64,000 nt of DNA. It comes from Kitasatospora phosalacinea (GTDB lineage: Bacteria > Actinomycetota > Actinomycetes > Streptomycetales > Streptomycetaceae). Below are positions 8,977 through 18,259 of the stretch, in pieces. The stretch's first letter is position 1. Each line of letters starts with the position of its first letter. The stretch is from contig NZ_JNYE01000006.1 of NCBI RefSeq assembly GCF_000717185.1, positions 1 to 64,000 on the forward strand. Reading direction: 5' to 3'. The position numbers and the translations under genes are program-made. The notes under the pieces are model-generated. The model was given only the letters and a program-made list of their open reading frames with translations, was not told the DNA's origin and did no database searches.

Positions 8977-9026
8977 CAGGGGCCCGGGGAACTGTCGGCA
9001 GACGAGCATGCACCACCAGGGGCCCG
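8977..9026. repeat. Dispersed intergenic repeat related to the 39-bp repeat at position 1
   Basis: This stretch begins CAGGGGCCCGGGGAACTGTC, contains GAGCATGCAC and ends with a second CAGGGGCCCG. It aligns, with about ten differences, to the reverse complement of the tandem unit at 1-78. Lying in the gap between divergent genes, it is probably a member of a genome-wide intergenic repeat family. Confidence 0.7.
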
Positions 9027-9075
9027 CCGTTCCCCGAGCCCCTGGACGCGCCCCCTCCTCCCCGACAATGGACCC

Positions 9076-9753
9076 ATGAGCCCCACCCGCACCCCCTGGG
9101 TCGTCGGCGTCTCCGGCGCCAGCGGCACCCCCTACGCCGCCTCCGTGATCCGCGCGCTGCTGGACGCCGGGGAGGCCGTCGACCTGATCGTCAGCCGGGC
9201 GGCGCGGCTGACCGTCCTGGACGAGACCGGCATCTCCTTCCGCGACGCGCACTGGCGCACCGACCTGGCCGCCTGGCTCGGCACCGGCGAGGACGCGCTG
9301 CACGACGTCCGGTACTGGCCCGCGGGCGACTTCGCCGCGGGCCCGTCCTCCGGCTCGTACCCGGCCAAGGGCATGCTGGTCGTCCCGGCGACCACCGGCG
9401 CCGCGGCCGGCATCGCGCTCGGCCTGTCCAAGGACCTGCTGCAGCGCACCGCCTCGGTCACCCTCAAGGAGCGCCGCCCGCTGGTCCTGTGCCTGCGCGA
9501 GACCCCGCTGACCGGCACCACGCTGCGCCACCTGGTGGCCCTCGACGAGCAGGGCGCGGTCGTCCTCCCGGCGTCCCCGGGCTTCTACGCGGGCGGCTCG
9601 ACCGCCCGCGAACTGGTCGACTTCGTGGCGGGCCGGGTGCTGGACGCCGTCGCCGTCCCGCACGCGCTGTACCGCCGCTGGTCGGGCACCCTCGGCGAGG
9701 CCGCGAGCACCCCGGAACGAAGTCCGGAAACCGCCCCGCGCCGGGGTGAGTGA
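9076..9753 (+). CDS. ubiX: UbiX family flavin prenyltransferase
   Basis: The 225-residue protein has the UbiX N-terminal motif VVGVSGASGTPYA, the central VVPATTGAAAGIALGLSKDLL and the basic PLVLCLRETPLT segment. UbiX makes prenylated FMN, the cofactor of UbiD-type decarboxylases. In the futalosine menaquinone pathway of streptomycetes a UbiX/UbiD pair acts late, and the mqnE gene is three genes downstream. No ubiD or prenyltransferase gene lies in this window. The tail beyond about residue 200 is poorly conserved. Confidence 0.92.
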   Translation: MSPTRTPWVVGVSGASGTPYAASVIRALLDAGEAVDLIVSRAARLTVLDETGISFRDAHWRTDLAAWLGTGEDALHDVRYWPAGDFAAGPSSGSYPAKGMLVVPATTGAAAGIALGLSKDLLQRTASVTLKERRPLVLCLRETPLTGTTLRHLVALDEQGAVVLPASPGFYAGGSTARELVDFVAGRVLDAVAVPHALYRRWSGTLGEAASTPERSPETAPRRGE

Positions 9754-9871
9754 GCGGGCACGCTACGGGAGAGTATGTTCTCTGGGATACCCGGGTTGAT
9801 CGGCGCGCAGCGCCTTGGATTCCGGATAACGATCTGTGGTTCTGGTGAGGTTCGGAAGGACGCGGCAGGCA

Positions 9872-10333
9872 ATGGACTCTGTGGACAGACAGCTCATCCA
9901 GGCACTCCGGGAGAACGGCCGCGCCTCGTACGCCGAGCTGGGCCGCCTGGTGGGCCTGTCCGGGCCGAGCGTGACGGACCGGATCAACCGCCTGGAGCAG
10001 GCGGGCGTGATCACCGGCTACCGGGCGACGGTCAACCCGGCGACGCTCGGCTACGGCGTGACGGCGCTGATCGGCCTCCAGCTCACCGACGCGGCCGACC
10101 ACGACGACGTCTCGCACCGGCTGAAGGACCTCCCGGAGGTGGAGGACTGCTGGTTCATCGCGGGCGACGACTCGTACATGCTGAAGGTCCGGGTGCCGGA
10201 CGTGGAGGGCCTGGAGTCGGTGGTCAAGCGGCTCTCCGGTACCAAGGGGGTGGCCCGCACCCGCACCACGGTGGTGCTGTCCACCAAGTGGGAGAACCGG
10301 GTCAGCGAACTCCCGCTCCACCCCGCCGAGTAG
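9872..10333 (+). CDS. Lrp/AsnC family transcriptional regulator
   Basis: The 153-residue protein has an N-terminal AsnC-type helix-turn-helix (DRQLIQALRENGRASYAELG, then SGPSVTDRINRLEQAGVITGY) and a RAM/AsnC effector-binding domain with DVEGLESVVKRLSGTKGV. The ATG at 9872 follows GGAAGGA about 11 bases upstream. It is followed after 29 bp by threonine ammonia-lyase, so an amino acid is a plausible effector. Confidence 0.92.
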   Translation: MDSVDRQLIQALRENGRASYAELGRLVGLSGPSVTDRINRLEQAGVITGYRATVNPATLGYGVTALIGLQLTDAADHDDVSHRLKDLPEVEDCWFIAGDDSYMLKVRVPDVEGLESVVKRLSGTKGVARTRTTVVLSTKWENRVSELPLHPAE

Positions 10334-10362
10334 GCCCCGCCACCCCACGGAGGAACCCCGTC

Positions 10363-11325
10363 ATGTCCCTGGTCGACCTGGAGGACCTGCGCGCCGCCCA
10401 GCGCCGGATCGCCGGCACCGCGGTGCGCACCCCGCTGCTGCCCTGCCCGTGGGCGGCGGACGGCGGGCGGCGGCTCTGGCTGAAGCCGGAGAGCCTCCAG
10501 CCGACCGGGGCGTTCAAGATCCGCGGGGCGATGAACCGGCTGGCCGCGCTCACCGACGAGGAGCGGGCCAGGGGAGTGGTGGCCCAGTCCAGCGGCAACC
10601 ACGCCCAGGCGGTGGCGTACGCGGCGCAGCGGCTCGGCATCAAGGCGGTGATCGTGATGCCCGACACCTCGCCCGCCGTGAAGGTCGAGAACACCCGCGC
10701 GTTCGGCGCCGAGGTGGTGATCGTGACCGCCGAGGAGCGCGACACCGTCCCGGCCGAGCTGGCCGCCGCGCACGGCTACGTCTGGGTGCCGCCGTACGAC
10801 GACCCGTACGTCGTGGCGGGCCAGGGCACCGTCGGCCTGGAGATCGCCGAGGACGCCCCGGACGAGCTGGACACCGTGCTGGTACCGGTCTCCGGCGGCG
10901 GCCTGATCTCCGGGACGGCCGCGGCGCTCAAGCTGGCCTGCCCGGGCGTCCGGGTGGTCGGCGTGGAGCCGGAACTCGCGGCGGACGCCCAGCAGAGCCT
11001 GCGCTCGGGCGTGCGCACCGCCTGGCCGGTCGCCGACACCTACCGGACGATCGCGGACGGCCTGCGCACCCCGTCGGTGGGCGTGCTGCCGTTCGAGCAC
11101 ATCACCGCCTACGTGGACGACATCGTCACCGTCTCCGAGGACGAGATCCGGGCCACCGTCGCCCTGCTGGCCCGCCGCGGCCGCCTGGTCGCCGAGCCCT
11201 CCGGCGCGGTCGCCCCGGCCGCGTACTTCCACCGGGCCGGGGAGCTGGGCGGAAGGGTGTTCGCGGCGGTCGTCAGCGGCGGCAACCTCGACCCCGCCCT
11301 GCTGGCCGGTCTGCTGGCTACCTAG
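10363..11325 (+). CDS. Threonine ammonia-lyase / serine dehydratase-like PLP enzyme
   Basis: The 320-residue fold-type II PLP enzyme has the lysine motif PTGAFKIRGA, the SSGNHAQAVA phosphate/substrate loop and a glycine-rich PVSGGGLISG cofactor-binding segment. It lacks the C-terminal ACT-like domain of biosynthetic IlvA, which points to a catabolic (TdcB-like) threonine/serine deaminase or a serine racemase-like enzyme. AGGAGG-type RBS (GGAGGAA) precedes the ATG. It follows the Lrp/AsnC gene directly, suggesting co-regulation. Confidence 0.88.
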   Translation: MSLVDLEDLRAAQRRIAGTAVRTPLLPCPWAADGGRRLWLKPESLQPTGAFKIRGAMNRLAALTDEERARGVVAQSSGNHAQAVAYAAQRLGIKAVIVMPDTSPAVKVENTRAFGAEVVIVTAEERDTVPAELAAAHGYVWVPPYDDPYVVAGQGTVGLEIAEDAPDELDTVLVPVSGGGLISGTAAALKLACPGVRVVGVEPELAADAQQSLRSGVRTAWPVADTYRTIADGLRTPSVGVLPFEHITAYVDDIVTVSEDEIRATVALLARRGRLVAEPSGAVAPAAYFHRAGELGGRVFAAVVSGGNLDPALLAGLLAT

Positions 11326-11378
11326 GCGTAGTCTCGGTCCCGGCAACGAATCGAAGTCGCAAGGAGGCGGAGCGCCGC

Positions 11379-12542
11379 ATGGACGCAGGGCTCAAGCGCG
11401 AGCTGGAGGCGAAGGTCTACGCCGGTGAGCGGCTGACCCGCGAGGACGGGATCGCGCTCTACGCGAGCGACGACCTGGCCTGGCTGGGCGGGCTGGCGCA
11501 CCACGTGCGGACGCAGAAGAACGGCGACGTCGTCCACTTCAACGTCAACCGCCACCTGAACATGACCAACGTCTGCAGCGCCTCCTGCGCGTACTGCTCG
11601 TTCCAGCGCAAGCCGGGCGAGAAGGACGCGTACACGATGCGGATCGAGGAGGCCGTCCGGCTCGCCAAGGCGATGGAGTCGGAGTCGCTGACCGAGCTGC
11701 ACATCGTCAACGGCCTGCACCCGACCCTGCCGTGGCGCTACTACCCGCGCTCCCTCAGGGAGCTGAAGGCCGCGCTGCCGAACGTCTCGCTGAAGGCGTT
11801 CACCGCCACCGAGATCCACTGGTTCGAGCGGATCAGCGGCCTGAGCGCGAGCGAGATCCTGGACGAGCTGATCGACGCCGGCCTGGAGTCGCTGACCGGC
11901 GGCGGCGCGGAGATCTTCGACTGGGAGGTCCGCCAGCACATCGTCGACCACGACACCCACTGGGAGGACTGGTCGCGGATCCACCGCCTGGCGCACGAGA
12001 AGGGCCTCAGGACCCCGGCCACCATGCTGTACGGCCACATCGAGGAGCCCCGCCACCGGGTCGACCACGTGCTGCGGCTGCGCGAGCTGCAGGACGAGAC
12101 CGGCGGCTTCCAGGTCTTCATCCCGCTGCGCTACCAGCACGACTTCCACGACTCCAAGGACGGCAAGGTCCGCAACCGCCTGATGGCGCGCACCGAGATG
12201 GCCACCGGCGCCGAGGCGCTGAAGACCTTCGCGGTGTCCCGCCTGCTGTTCGACAACGTCCCGCACGTCAAGGTGTTCTGGGTGATGCACGGCGTCACCA
12301 CCGCCCAGCTGGCCCTCAGCCACGGCGCGGACGACATGGACGGCTCGGTGGTCGAGTACAAGATCACCCACGACGCGGACAACTTCGGCACCCCCAACAA
12401 GCTGGGCCGCGACGACCTGCTCGGCCTGATCCGGGACGCGGGCTTCCGCCCGGTCGAGCGCAACACCCGCTACGAGGTCATCCGCGAGTACGACGGCCCG
12501 GACCTCGCGCGCCGGGAGACCCCGCAGGCGATGCGCCTCTGA
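11379..12542 (+). CDS. mqnE: Aminofutalosine synthase MqnE (radical SAM)
   Basis: The product has 387 residues. The radical-SAM cluster motif CSASCAYC follows HLNMTNV, and the sequence contains VNGLHPTLPW, the futalosine-pathway GGGAEIFD segment, and a C-terminal GYRFARE-like region. MqnE joins 3-[(1-carboxyvinyl)oxy]benzoate to SAM-derived adenosine to give aminofutalosine, the second step of menaquinone synthesis without chorismate-to-isochorismate chemistry. A perfect AAGGAGG lies 12 bp before the ATG, and a strong hairpin follows the stop. Its presence supports a Streptomyces-like host. Confidence 0.95.
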   Translation: MDAGLKRELEAKVYAGERLTREDGIALYASDDLAWLGGLAHHVRTQKNGDVVHFNVNRHLNMTNVCSASCAYCSFQRKPGEKDAYTMRIEEAVRLAKAMESESLTELHIVNGLHPTLPWRYYPRSLRELKAALPNVSLKAFTATEIHWFERISGLSASEILDELIDAGLESLTGGGAEIFDWEVRQHIVDHDTHWEDWSRIHRLAHEKGLRTPATMLYGHIEEPRHRVDHVLRLRELQDETGGFQVFIPLRYQHDFHDSKDGKVRNRLMARTEMATGAEALKTFAVSRLLFDNVPHVKVFWVMHGVTTAQLALSHGADDMDGSVVEYKITHDADNFGTPNKLGRDDLLGLIRDAGFRPVERNTRYEVIREYDGPDLARRETPQAMRL

Positions 12543-12557
12543 CGTCCCGCCACGTCG

Positions 12558-12605
12558 CGCAGCGCGCCCGGTGACCGGTTTCCGGCCACCGGGCGCGCTG
12601 CGTTT
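12558..12605 (+). terminator. Rho-independent-type terminator after mqnE
   Basis: A perfect 16-bp stem (CGCAGCGCGCCCGGTG at 12558-12573 with its complement at 12587-12602) encloses a 13-base loop and is followed by TTT. It lies 16 bp after the mqnE stop. Confidence 0.85.
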
Positions 12606-12744
12606 CCCCGGGGGCGCACGGGGTGAAGACGCACTACCGGGGCAGTCGACAGCGGGAAGAAACGTTTCCTGAGCGCGTATGCTCACAGGCTCATCACACG
12701 GCCCGGGTTCCGTCGCGTCCCCGAGGTCTGGGAGGATCGTTCGC

Positions 12745-13662
12745 ATGTCCGGTTCCCATCGCGCCGCCTCGCCCCGCCGCCCGGCCTCCGCGCCGACCGA
12801 CCGGAGCGAGGCCGAGCAGTCCCAGGGCCGAGCCGCCACCCGCCGCAGCCGCCGCAAGGCGAGGCCGCGCCGCGTCCGCAAGCTCACCGTCGGCACCGCC
12901 ACCCTGCTGGCCCTCGCGGCCGGCTGGTTCGCCGTCGGGCCGGGCCGGGACTTCCAGGCGAGCACCGCCAGCGCGGCCCCCGACCACGAGCCCGAGGTCG
13001 TGCCGATGCAGGCCGCCGACGCCGGACAGCACACCGAGGCCCCCGCCGCGGACCGCTCCGACCGGGAGCGGATCACCAGCATCCCGGGCATCGGCGCCTC
13101 CTGGATGGCCCGGGTGCCCGCCGACACCCGCCAGCTGCTGGTCGCCAGCGGCCAGGGCAAGGACTCCTCGGACAACACCGTCACGCTGTGGACCCGCGAC
13201 GCCGACGGCAGCTGGCAGGCCGGCCAGGCCTGGCCCGCCCACAACGCCTACAAGGGCTGGACCGCCGACCACCGCTCCGGCGACCTGCGCAGCCCGATCG
13301 GCCTGTTCTCGCTCACCGACGCGGGCGGCCGCAAGGCCGACCCCGGCTCCAAGCTGCCGTACGACGAGAGCAAGAGCTTCGTGATGTCCGGGCGCGGCTT
13401 CAACAACGAACCGCTGGCCGGCTCCTTCGACTACGTGATCGCGATCAACTACAACCGGGTCGAGGGCAGGTCCCCGCTCGACACCGCCTACCCGCAGGGC
13501 GCGGCCAAGGGCGGCGGCATCTGGCTGCACCTGGACCACGGCGGCCCCACCCACGGCTGCATCTCGCTGACCGAGGACCACATGGTCGAACTGGTCAAGA
13601 CCCTGGACCCGGCGCTGCACCCGATGATCATGATGGGTGACGCCCAGTCGCTGGCCGCCTGA
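12745..13662 (+). CDS. L,D-transpeptidase (YkuD-type) with N-terminal membrane anchor
   Basis: The 305-residue protein has a strongly basic N-terminus (residues 1-55), one hydrophobic segment (LTVGTATLLALAAGWFAVG) acting as signal or anchor, and a C-terminal catalytic domain. The active-site motif is HGGPTHGCISL, with the nucleophile Cys of the SHGC-type motif. Such enzymes cross-link peptidoglycan or hydrolyse stems outside the membrane. GGGAGGA precedes the ATG at 12745, favouring it over an upstream ATG at 12679. It is monocistronic. Confidence 0.82.
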   Translation: MSGSHRAASPRRPASAPTDRSEAEQSQGRAATRRSRRKARPRRVRKLTVGTATLLALAAGWFAVGPGRDFQASTASAAPDHEPEVVPMQAADAGQHTEAPAADRSDRERITSIPGIGASWMARVPADTRQLLVASGQGKDSSDNTVTLWTRDADGSWQAGQAWPAHNAYKGWTADHRSGDLRSPIGLFSLTDAGGRKADPGSKLPYDESKSFVMSGRGFNNEPLAGSFDYVIAINYNRVEGRSPLDTAYPQGAAKGGGIWLHLDHGGPTHGCISLTEDHMVELVKTLDPALHPMIMMGDAQSLAA

Positions 13663-13759
13663 CCAGGCCCCGGTTGTGAGGGACCTACAGCATCCGGCAC
13701 CCGATCCTGTGTCGGGCCGTCACCTCCTGACTCGTCGGTAACCCGGTTGAGTGGGTGGT

Positions 13760-14704
13760 ATGACCGCCTCCCGCATCGTGGCGCTGGGCCACCACCAGCC
13801 GCCGAAGATCCTGAGCAACGACGATCTCTCGGCGATGGTCGACACCGACGACGAGTGGATCCGCTCCCGGGTCGGCATCCGCACCCGCCACATCGCGGAG
13901 GACGAGACCCTGGTCGACCTCGCGGTGGGCGCCGCCCAGAAGGCCCTCGCCCACGCGGGCACCACGCCCGACCAGATCGACCTGGTCGCCGTCGCGACCT
14001 GCACCGCCGTCGAGCGCAGCCCCAACACCGCCGCCGCCGTCGCCGCCCGCCTGGGCATCCCGACCCCCGCCGCGTACGAGCTGAACACCGCCTGCTCGGG
14101 CTTCTCGTACGCGCTGGCCACCGCCGACCACGCGATCCGGGCCGGGGCCGCGACCCGGGCGCTGGTGGTCGGCGTGGAGCGGATGTCCGACATCATCGAC
14201 TGGACCGACCGCACCACCTGCGTGATCTTCGGCGACGGCGCGGGCGCCGCCGTCCTGGAGGCGGTCCCCGACGAGCAGGCCGGGATCGGCCCGGTGGTGT
14301 GGGGCTCCGAGCCGGAGAAGGGCGAGGCGGTCGCGATCAGCGGCTGGAAGCCGGTCATCAGCCAGCAGGGCCAGACCGTCTTCCGCTGGGCCACCACCCA
14401 GGTCGCCCCGCTGGCCCGCAAGGCCTGCGAGAAGGCCGGGATCGACCCGTCCGAGCTGCGCGGCTTCGTCGCCCACCAGGCCAACCTGCGGATCATCGAC
14501 GCCATCGCGGGCAAGCTCGGCCTGGCCGAGGACGCGGTGGTCGCCCGCGACGTGGTCGACTCCGGCAACACCTCCGCCGCCTCCATCCCGCTCGCCCTGT
14601 CCAAGCTGGTCGAGCGCGGCGAGCTGCACAGCGGCGACCCGGTGCTGCTGTTCGGCTTCGGCGGCGGCCTGGCCTACGCCGGGCAGGTCGTGCGCTGCCC
14701 CTGA
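13760..14704 (+). CDS. 3-oxoacyl-ACP synthase III (FabH-like ketosynthase)
   Basis: The 314-residue condensing enzyme shows the catalytic triad of FabH: Cys in NTACSGFSYAL, His in AHQANLRIID and Asn in DSGNTSAASIPLAL. It stands alone, away from fabD/acpP/fabF, so it is probably a secondary KASIII that starts a particular acyl chain. The ATG at 13760 is the better start; an alternative GTG lies nine bases upstream. A strong terminator follows. Confidence 0.92.
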   Translation: MTASRIVALGHHQPPKILSNDDLSAMVDTDDEWIRSRVGIRTRHIAEDETLVDLAVGAAQKALAHAGTTPDQIDLVAVATCTAVERSPNTAAAVAARLGIPTPAAYELNTACSGFSYALATADHAIRAGAATRALVVGVERMSDIIDWTDRTTCVIFGDGAGAAVLEAVPDEQAGIGPVVWGSEPEKGEAVAISGWKPVISQQGQTVFRWATTQVAPLARKACEKAGIDPSELRGFVAHQANLRIIDAIAGKLGLAEDAVVARDVVDSGNTSAASIPLALSKLVERGELHSGDPVLLFGFGGGLAYAGQVVRCP

Positions 14705-14747
14705 GCGGGGCCCCGGGCGGTGCTCCGGGCTGTGTTCCGGCAGCACG

Positions 14748-14789
14748 AAGGGGCGGCCGGGAGGAGAAGGACCCTCCCGGCCGCCCCTT
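14748..14789 (+). terminator. Terminator after the FabH-like gene
   Basis: A perfect 17-bp stem, AAGGGGCGGCCGGGAGG paired with its complement ending in CCCCTT, encloses a short purine-rich loop about 45 bp after the stop. Confidence 0.85.
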
Positions 14790-14901
14790 GCGTCCGTTGA
14801 AGGACGGCGCTCCGCGGTACGTCGGCGAACCTCCCCCGAGGCACGGCCGCATCCGACTCACCCGGACAGGAACCGGGGCCGAGCGCCAGTGGGCTGCTGT
14901 C

Positions 14902-15543
14902 TTACTTCGGCGGCTTCTTTCCGGTGACTCCCAGGTACACCTGGAGCGCCAGGTTGGGCTTGAGGTCCTTGACCTTCACGCCCCACGAGGTGAACGCCTT
15001 GCCGTGCTCGGCCGCCGCGGCGAGCAACGAGACCAGGGCGCCGGCGACCGCCGACGCTTCGACCGTCTTGTCGGTCTTGCCCTGGTTGTTGCGGACCGCT
15101 TCGGCGAGCGGGGCCGCCACCGAGTTGAGGACCTTCATGCGGATCTTGAAGAACCGCTTGTCCCCTTCGGCGGCACCGAGCGTGACCACTCGGAGAATGG
15201 CGTCATTCTTGCGCCAGAAGGCGAGGAATCCGTCCACCAGTTCTTCGGAAGTGGTGAAGCCGGTCTTTCCCGCCCAGGACTTTCCATCGACGAGCTCTTT
15301 GAGCCCGCCGCTGTCCTCGGCCATTTCCTCGGCGATCTCAAGGACTGCGCCCTCGACATCCGGGAAGTACTGGTAGAAGGTCGCGGGGGAGGTTCCCGCC
15401 ATACGGGCGACGTCGATGACCTTGACGTCCCGGTACGGCGACGTGCTGAGCATCTCGCGGAGGCAGTCGAGCAGCTTCTGCCGCGTCTCCTGTCCGCGCC
15501 GCCCGGCGACGCGACCGTCGACGGTGCGAACTTGTCCTGTCAT
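14902..15543 (-). CDS. TetR family transcriptional regulator
   Basis: The 213-residue protein has an N-terminal TetR helix-turn-helix (VIDVARMAGTSPATFYQYFPD) and an all-helical ligand domain. It is transcribed away from the Ser/Thr kinase gene, with 316 bp between them that hold an imperfect palindrome at 15575-15597. Codon use is slightly less GC-extreme than in neighbours. The target is unknown; autoregulation or control of the divergent kinase gene are the simplest options. Confidence 0.92.
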   Translation of the reverse strand: MTGQVRTVDGRVAGRRGQETRQKLLDCLREMLSTSPYRDVKVIDVARMAGTSPATFYQYFPDVEGAVLEIAEEMAEDSGGLKELVDGKSWAGKTGFTTSEELVDGFLAFWRKNDAILRVVTLGAAEGDKRFFKIRMKVLNSVAAPLAEAVRNNQGKTDKTVEASAVAGALVSLLAAAAEHGKAFTSWGVKVKDLKPNLALQVYLGVTGKKPPK

Positions 15544-15859
15544 GCCGTCAGCTTACAGCGGCAAGATCTTGGCGCTAATCGGTAGTGCGACTATTAGTCC
15601 GGGTGAGGGGGGAAACCGTGCCATTTCCGCTTGAGTTGTTGCCCCCCCGTGTGCTGATGACCCCACAGCGTGACGACAAGTCAGCTGAGGGGGGTCGGGA
15701 CCCCACCGCGGACCGGTCCGGACGGGGCGCCGGAGGGGGCGGCTCCGGTACCCGGGGGCGTGTCCCGGGCGGGGGAGATTGGCTCCCGGGCGGCGGGCAT
15801 TGGAGAATCGGGGGGCGCCGCCGCCAGGGGGCGCTGGTGGAAGGGGAGGTGGCTGCGGA
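15544..15859. promoter_or_regulatory. Divergent intergenic region with candidate TetR operator
   Basis: This 316-bp gap separates the TetR gene from the kinase gene. An imperfect inverted repeat, CTAAT...ATTAG, lies at 15575-15597, some 30 bp upstream of the TetR start, where an autoregulatory operator is common. The rest is GC-rich and I see no convincing gene in it; a GGGGAGG ribosome-binding site lies near its right end. Confidence 0.4.
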
Positions 15860-18193
15860 GTGGACCAGCTGACGGCGCACGATCCGAGGCGGATCGGGCC
15901 CTTCGAAGTGCTGGCCCGGCTCGGCGCGGGCGGCATGGGCCTGGTGTACCTGGCCCGGTCGGCCTCGGGGCGCCGGGTGGCCATCAAGACCGTCCGCAGC
16001 GAGCTGGCCGAGGACAACCTGTTCCGGGTCCGCTTCGCCCGCGAGATCGCCGCGGCCAAGACGGTCGGCGGCTTCTACACCGCCGCCGTGGTCGACGCCG
16101 ACGCCGACGCGGCCGTCCCGTGGCTGGCCACCGCCTACGTCCCCGCGCCCTCGCTGGAGGACCTGGTCAACGACTGCGGCCCGCTGCCCGCCGACGCGGT
16201 GCGCTGGCTCACCGCGGGGATCGCCGAGGCGCTGCAGTCCATCCACGCCGCCGGGCTGGTGCACCGCGACCTCAAGCCGTCCAACGTGCTGGTGGTCGAG
16301 GACGGCCCGCGGGTGATCGACTTCGGCATCGCGGCCGGCGTCTCCAGCACCCGGCTCACCATGACCAACGTCGCGGTCGGCACGCCCGCCTACATGTCGC
16401 CCGAGCAGGCCCGCGACAGCCGCAGCGTCACCGGCGCCAGCGACGTGTTCTCGCTCGGCTCGCTGGTGGTGTTCTGCGCCACCGGCCACCCGCCGTACCG
16501 CGGCTCCAACCCGGTCGAGACGGTGTTCCAGCTGCTGCGCGACCAGCCCGACCTGTCCGGGCTGCCGGTCGAGCTGTTCGACCTGGTCCGGGCCTGCATG
16601 CGGCCCACCCCCGAGCACCGGCCCACGCCCGCCCAGATCCAGGCCGAGCTGGCCCCGCACCTGTTCTCCCGGGCCGACGCCTCCGGCGAGGCCGGGGACT
16701 GGCTGCCGCCCGCCGCGCTCGACCTGATCGAGGCCAAGCGCAGCAGCAGACGTCCCCCCAGCGCCCAGCAGCAGCCCCCGGCCCGGCCGCAGCAGCAGGT
16801 GGCGCTGCCCGCCCAGCCGGCCGGCCCGCCGCCGCTGCCGCCCGCCCCGGCCCCGGTCGGGGCGCTCGGGCCGGTGGGGCAGGCCGGGCCGGTCTCCGAG
16901 GCCGAGGTGGTCACCGAGCGGGTGCGCCCGGCGCTGCGTCCGGTGGTCGGCGGCCCGGGCGAGGCCGAGGTCCGGCTGCCCGGCGCGCACGTGCCGATAG
17001 GGCCCGGGCCGCGGGCCGAACCGGCCGCGCCCACGCCCGCCCCGGTCGGTACCGACTGGGTGCGCCGCAGCTCCGCGCCGTCCGCCGCCCCGCCGCTGCC
17101 CGCGGCGCGCTGGCGGCCCTGGCGGTTCCGGATGTCGAACGACGTGTGGGGCACCCCGGTGGTCGCCGACGGCACGCTGTTCGCCTCCAGCTTCGAGGTG
17201 CACGCCCTGGACATCGGCTCCGGCGAGCGCCGCTGGAAGACCCGGGACGTCGCCTGGGCGCTGGCCGTGGACGGCGGCCGGGTGCACGCCGCCGACGGCC
17301 CGCACCTGTACACGGTGGACGCCGCCGACGGCACCGAGCGCTGGCGGCACTCGCTGGACGGCTGGGTGTACTCGCTGGACGCCGCCGACGGCGTGCTGTG
17401 CTGCGGCGTCCGCGGCGGCGGCGTGCAGCTGCGCGCCGCGGCCACCGGCGCCGAGCTGTGGCGGGCCGACGACGCCCAGCAGGAGTACGAGAACCCGCAG
17501 GCCGGCCCGGCGCTGATCGCCGGTGCGGCCTACTACCAGGGCGGCGGCCGCCTGCACTGCGTGGACCCGCTGGGCTCCGGGGTGCGCTGGTCGGTCCCGG
17601 TGGGCGGCGAGGTGCCGTCCCGCCCGGTCGAGCGCGGCGGGGTGCTGTACGTGACCTCCGGCCAGCGGGTGCACGCGCTGGACGCCGCCACCGGCGCCGA
17701 GCGCTGGCGCTTCGACGCGCCCGTGGTGCTGTTCACCCCGCCCGCGGTGGACGGCCGGGCGGTGTACGTCGCCGACTACCTCGGCACCCTGTACGCGCTG
17801 GACGCCGCCACCGGCCACGGCCTGTGGCGGGCCGCCAGCGCCTCCCGGCAGAGCGCCGAACCGGCCGTGGTCGCCGACGGGACGGTGCTGCTGGGCTCCG
17901 GCGACACCCTGTTCGCCTTCGAGGCGGCCGACGGCCGGGAGCGCTGGCGCTACACCACCCGGGGCGACCTGGTGGGCTCCCCGGCGGTCTCCGAGGGCCT
18001 GGTCCACCTCGGCAGCCGCGACCACTCGCTGCACACCCTGGAACTGGCCAGCGGCCGGCTGCGCTGGGAGCTGGGCACCAAGGGCGAGCTGACCGGCTCC
18101 CCGGTGGCGGTCGGCGGCCGGGTCTTCGTCGGCTCCAAGGACCGCTGCGTGTACGCGCTGGACTCCTTCTACGGCACCGCCGTCCCGCAGTAG
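15860..18193 (+). CDS. Ser/Thr protein kinase with C-terminal PQQ-type beta-propeller
   Basis: The product has 777 residues. The kinase domain (1-270) has the glycine-rich loop GAGGMG, the VAIK lysine (Lys43), HRDLKPSN (Asp137) and DFG (154-156), so it should be active. A Pro/Ala-rich linker (about 290-430) leads to repeated [21 protein letters not shown] units characteristic of PQQ/BamB-type propellers. No clear transmembrane helix is visible. The GTG at 15860 is chosen because GGGGAGG lies upstream and the Met option at 15779 encodes only low-complexity sequence. The propeller probably senses a ligand or scaffolds substrates. Confidence 0.88.
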   Translation: MDQLTAHDPRRIGPFEVLARLGAGGMGLVYLARSASGRRVAIKTVRSELAEDNLFRVRFAREIAAAKTVGGFYTAAVVDADADAAVPWLATAYVPAPSLEDLVNDCGPLPADAVRWLTAGIAEALQSIHAAGLVHRDLKPSNVLVVEDGPRVIDFGIAAGVSSTRLTMTNVAVGTPAYMSPEQARDSRSVTGASDVFSLGSLVVFCATGHPPYRGSNPVETVFQLLRDQPDLSGLPVELFDLVRACMRPTPEHRPTPAQIQAELAPHLFSRADASGEAGDWLPPAALDLIEAKRSSRRPPSAQQQPPARPQQQVALPAQPAGPPPLPPAPAPVGALGPVGQAGPVSEAEVVTERVRPALRPVVGGPGEAEVRLPGAHVPIGPGPRAEPAAPTPAPVGTDWVRRSSAPSAAPPLPAARWRPWRFRMSNDVWGTPVVADGTLFASSFEVHALDIGSGERRWKTRDVAWALAVDGGRVHAADGPHLYTVDAADGTERWRHSLDGWVYSLDAADGVLCCGVRGGGVQLRAAATGAELWRADDAQQEYENPQAGPALIAGAAYYQGGGRLHCVDPLGSGVRWSVPVGGEVPSRPVERGGVLYVTSGQRVHALDAATGAERWRFDAPVVLFTPPAVDGRAVYVADYLGTLYALDAATGHGLWRAASASRQSAEPAVVADGTVLLGSGDTLFAFEAADGRERWRYTTRGDLVGSPAVSEGLVHLGSRDHSLHTLELASGRLRWELGTKGELTGSPVAVGGRVFVGSKDRCVYALDSFYGTAVPQ

Positions 18194-18205
18194 GCCCGCA
18201 GGAAC

Positions 18206-18250
18206 GGTACGGCCCCGGACACCGCCTCCCGGCGGGCCCGGGGCCGCACC
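18206..18250. terminator. Convergent-gene terminator between the kinase and galE
   Basis: A stem of 13 positions (GGTACGGCCCCGG with CCGGGGCCGCACC, one mismatch) lies between two converging stops and could serve both genes. Confidence 0.7.
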
Positions 18251-18259
18251 GCGGGCGCC

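Noticed and set aside
15575..18034. 819-codon minus-strand frame opposite the kinase
   Set aside because: Complement of the kinase-propeller gene; no recognisable domain.
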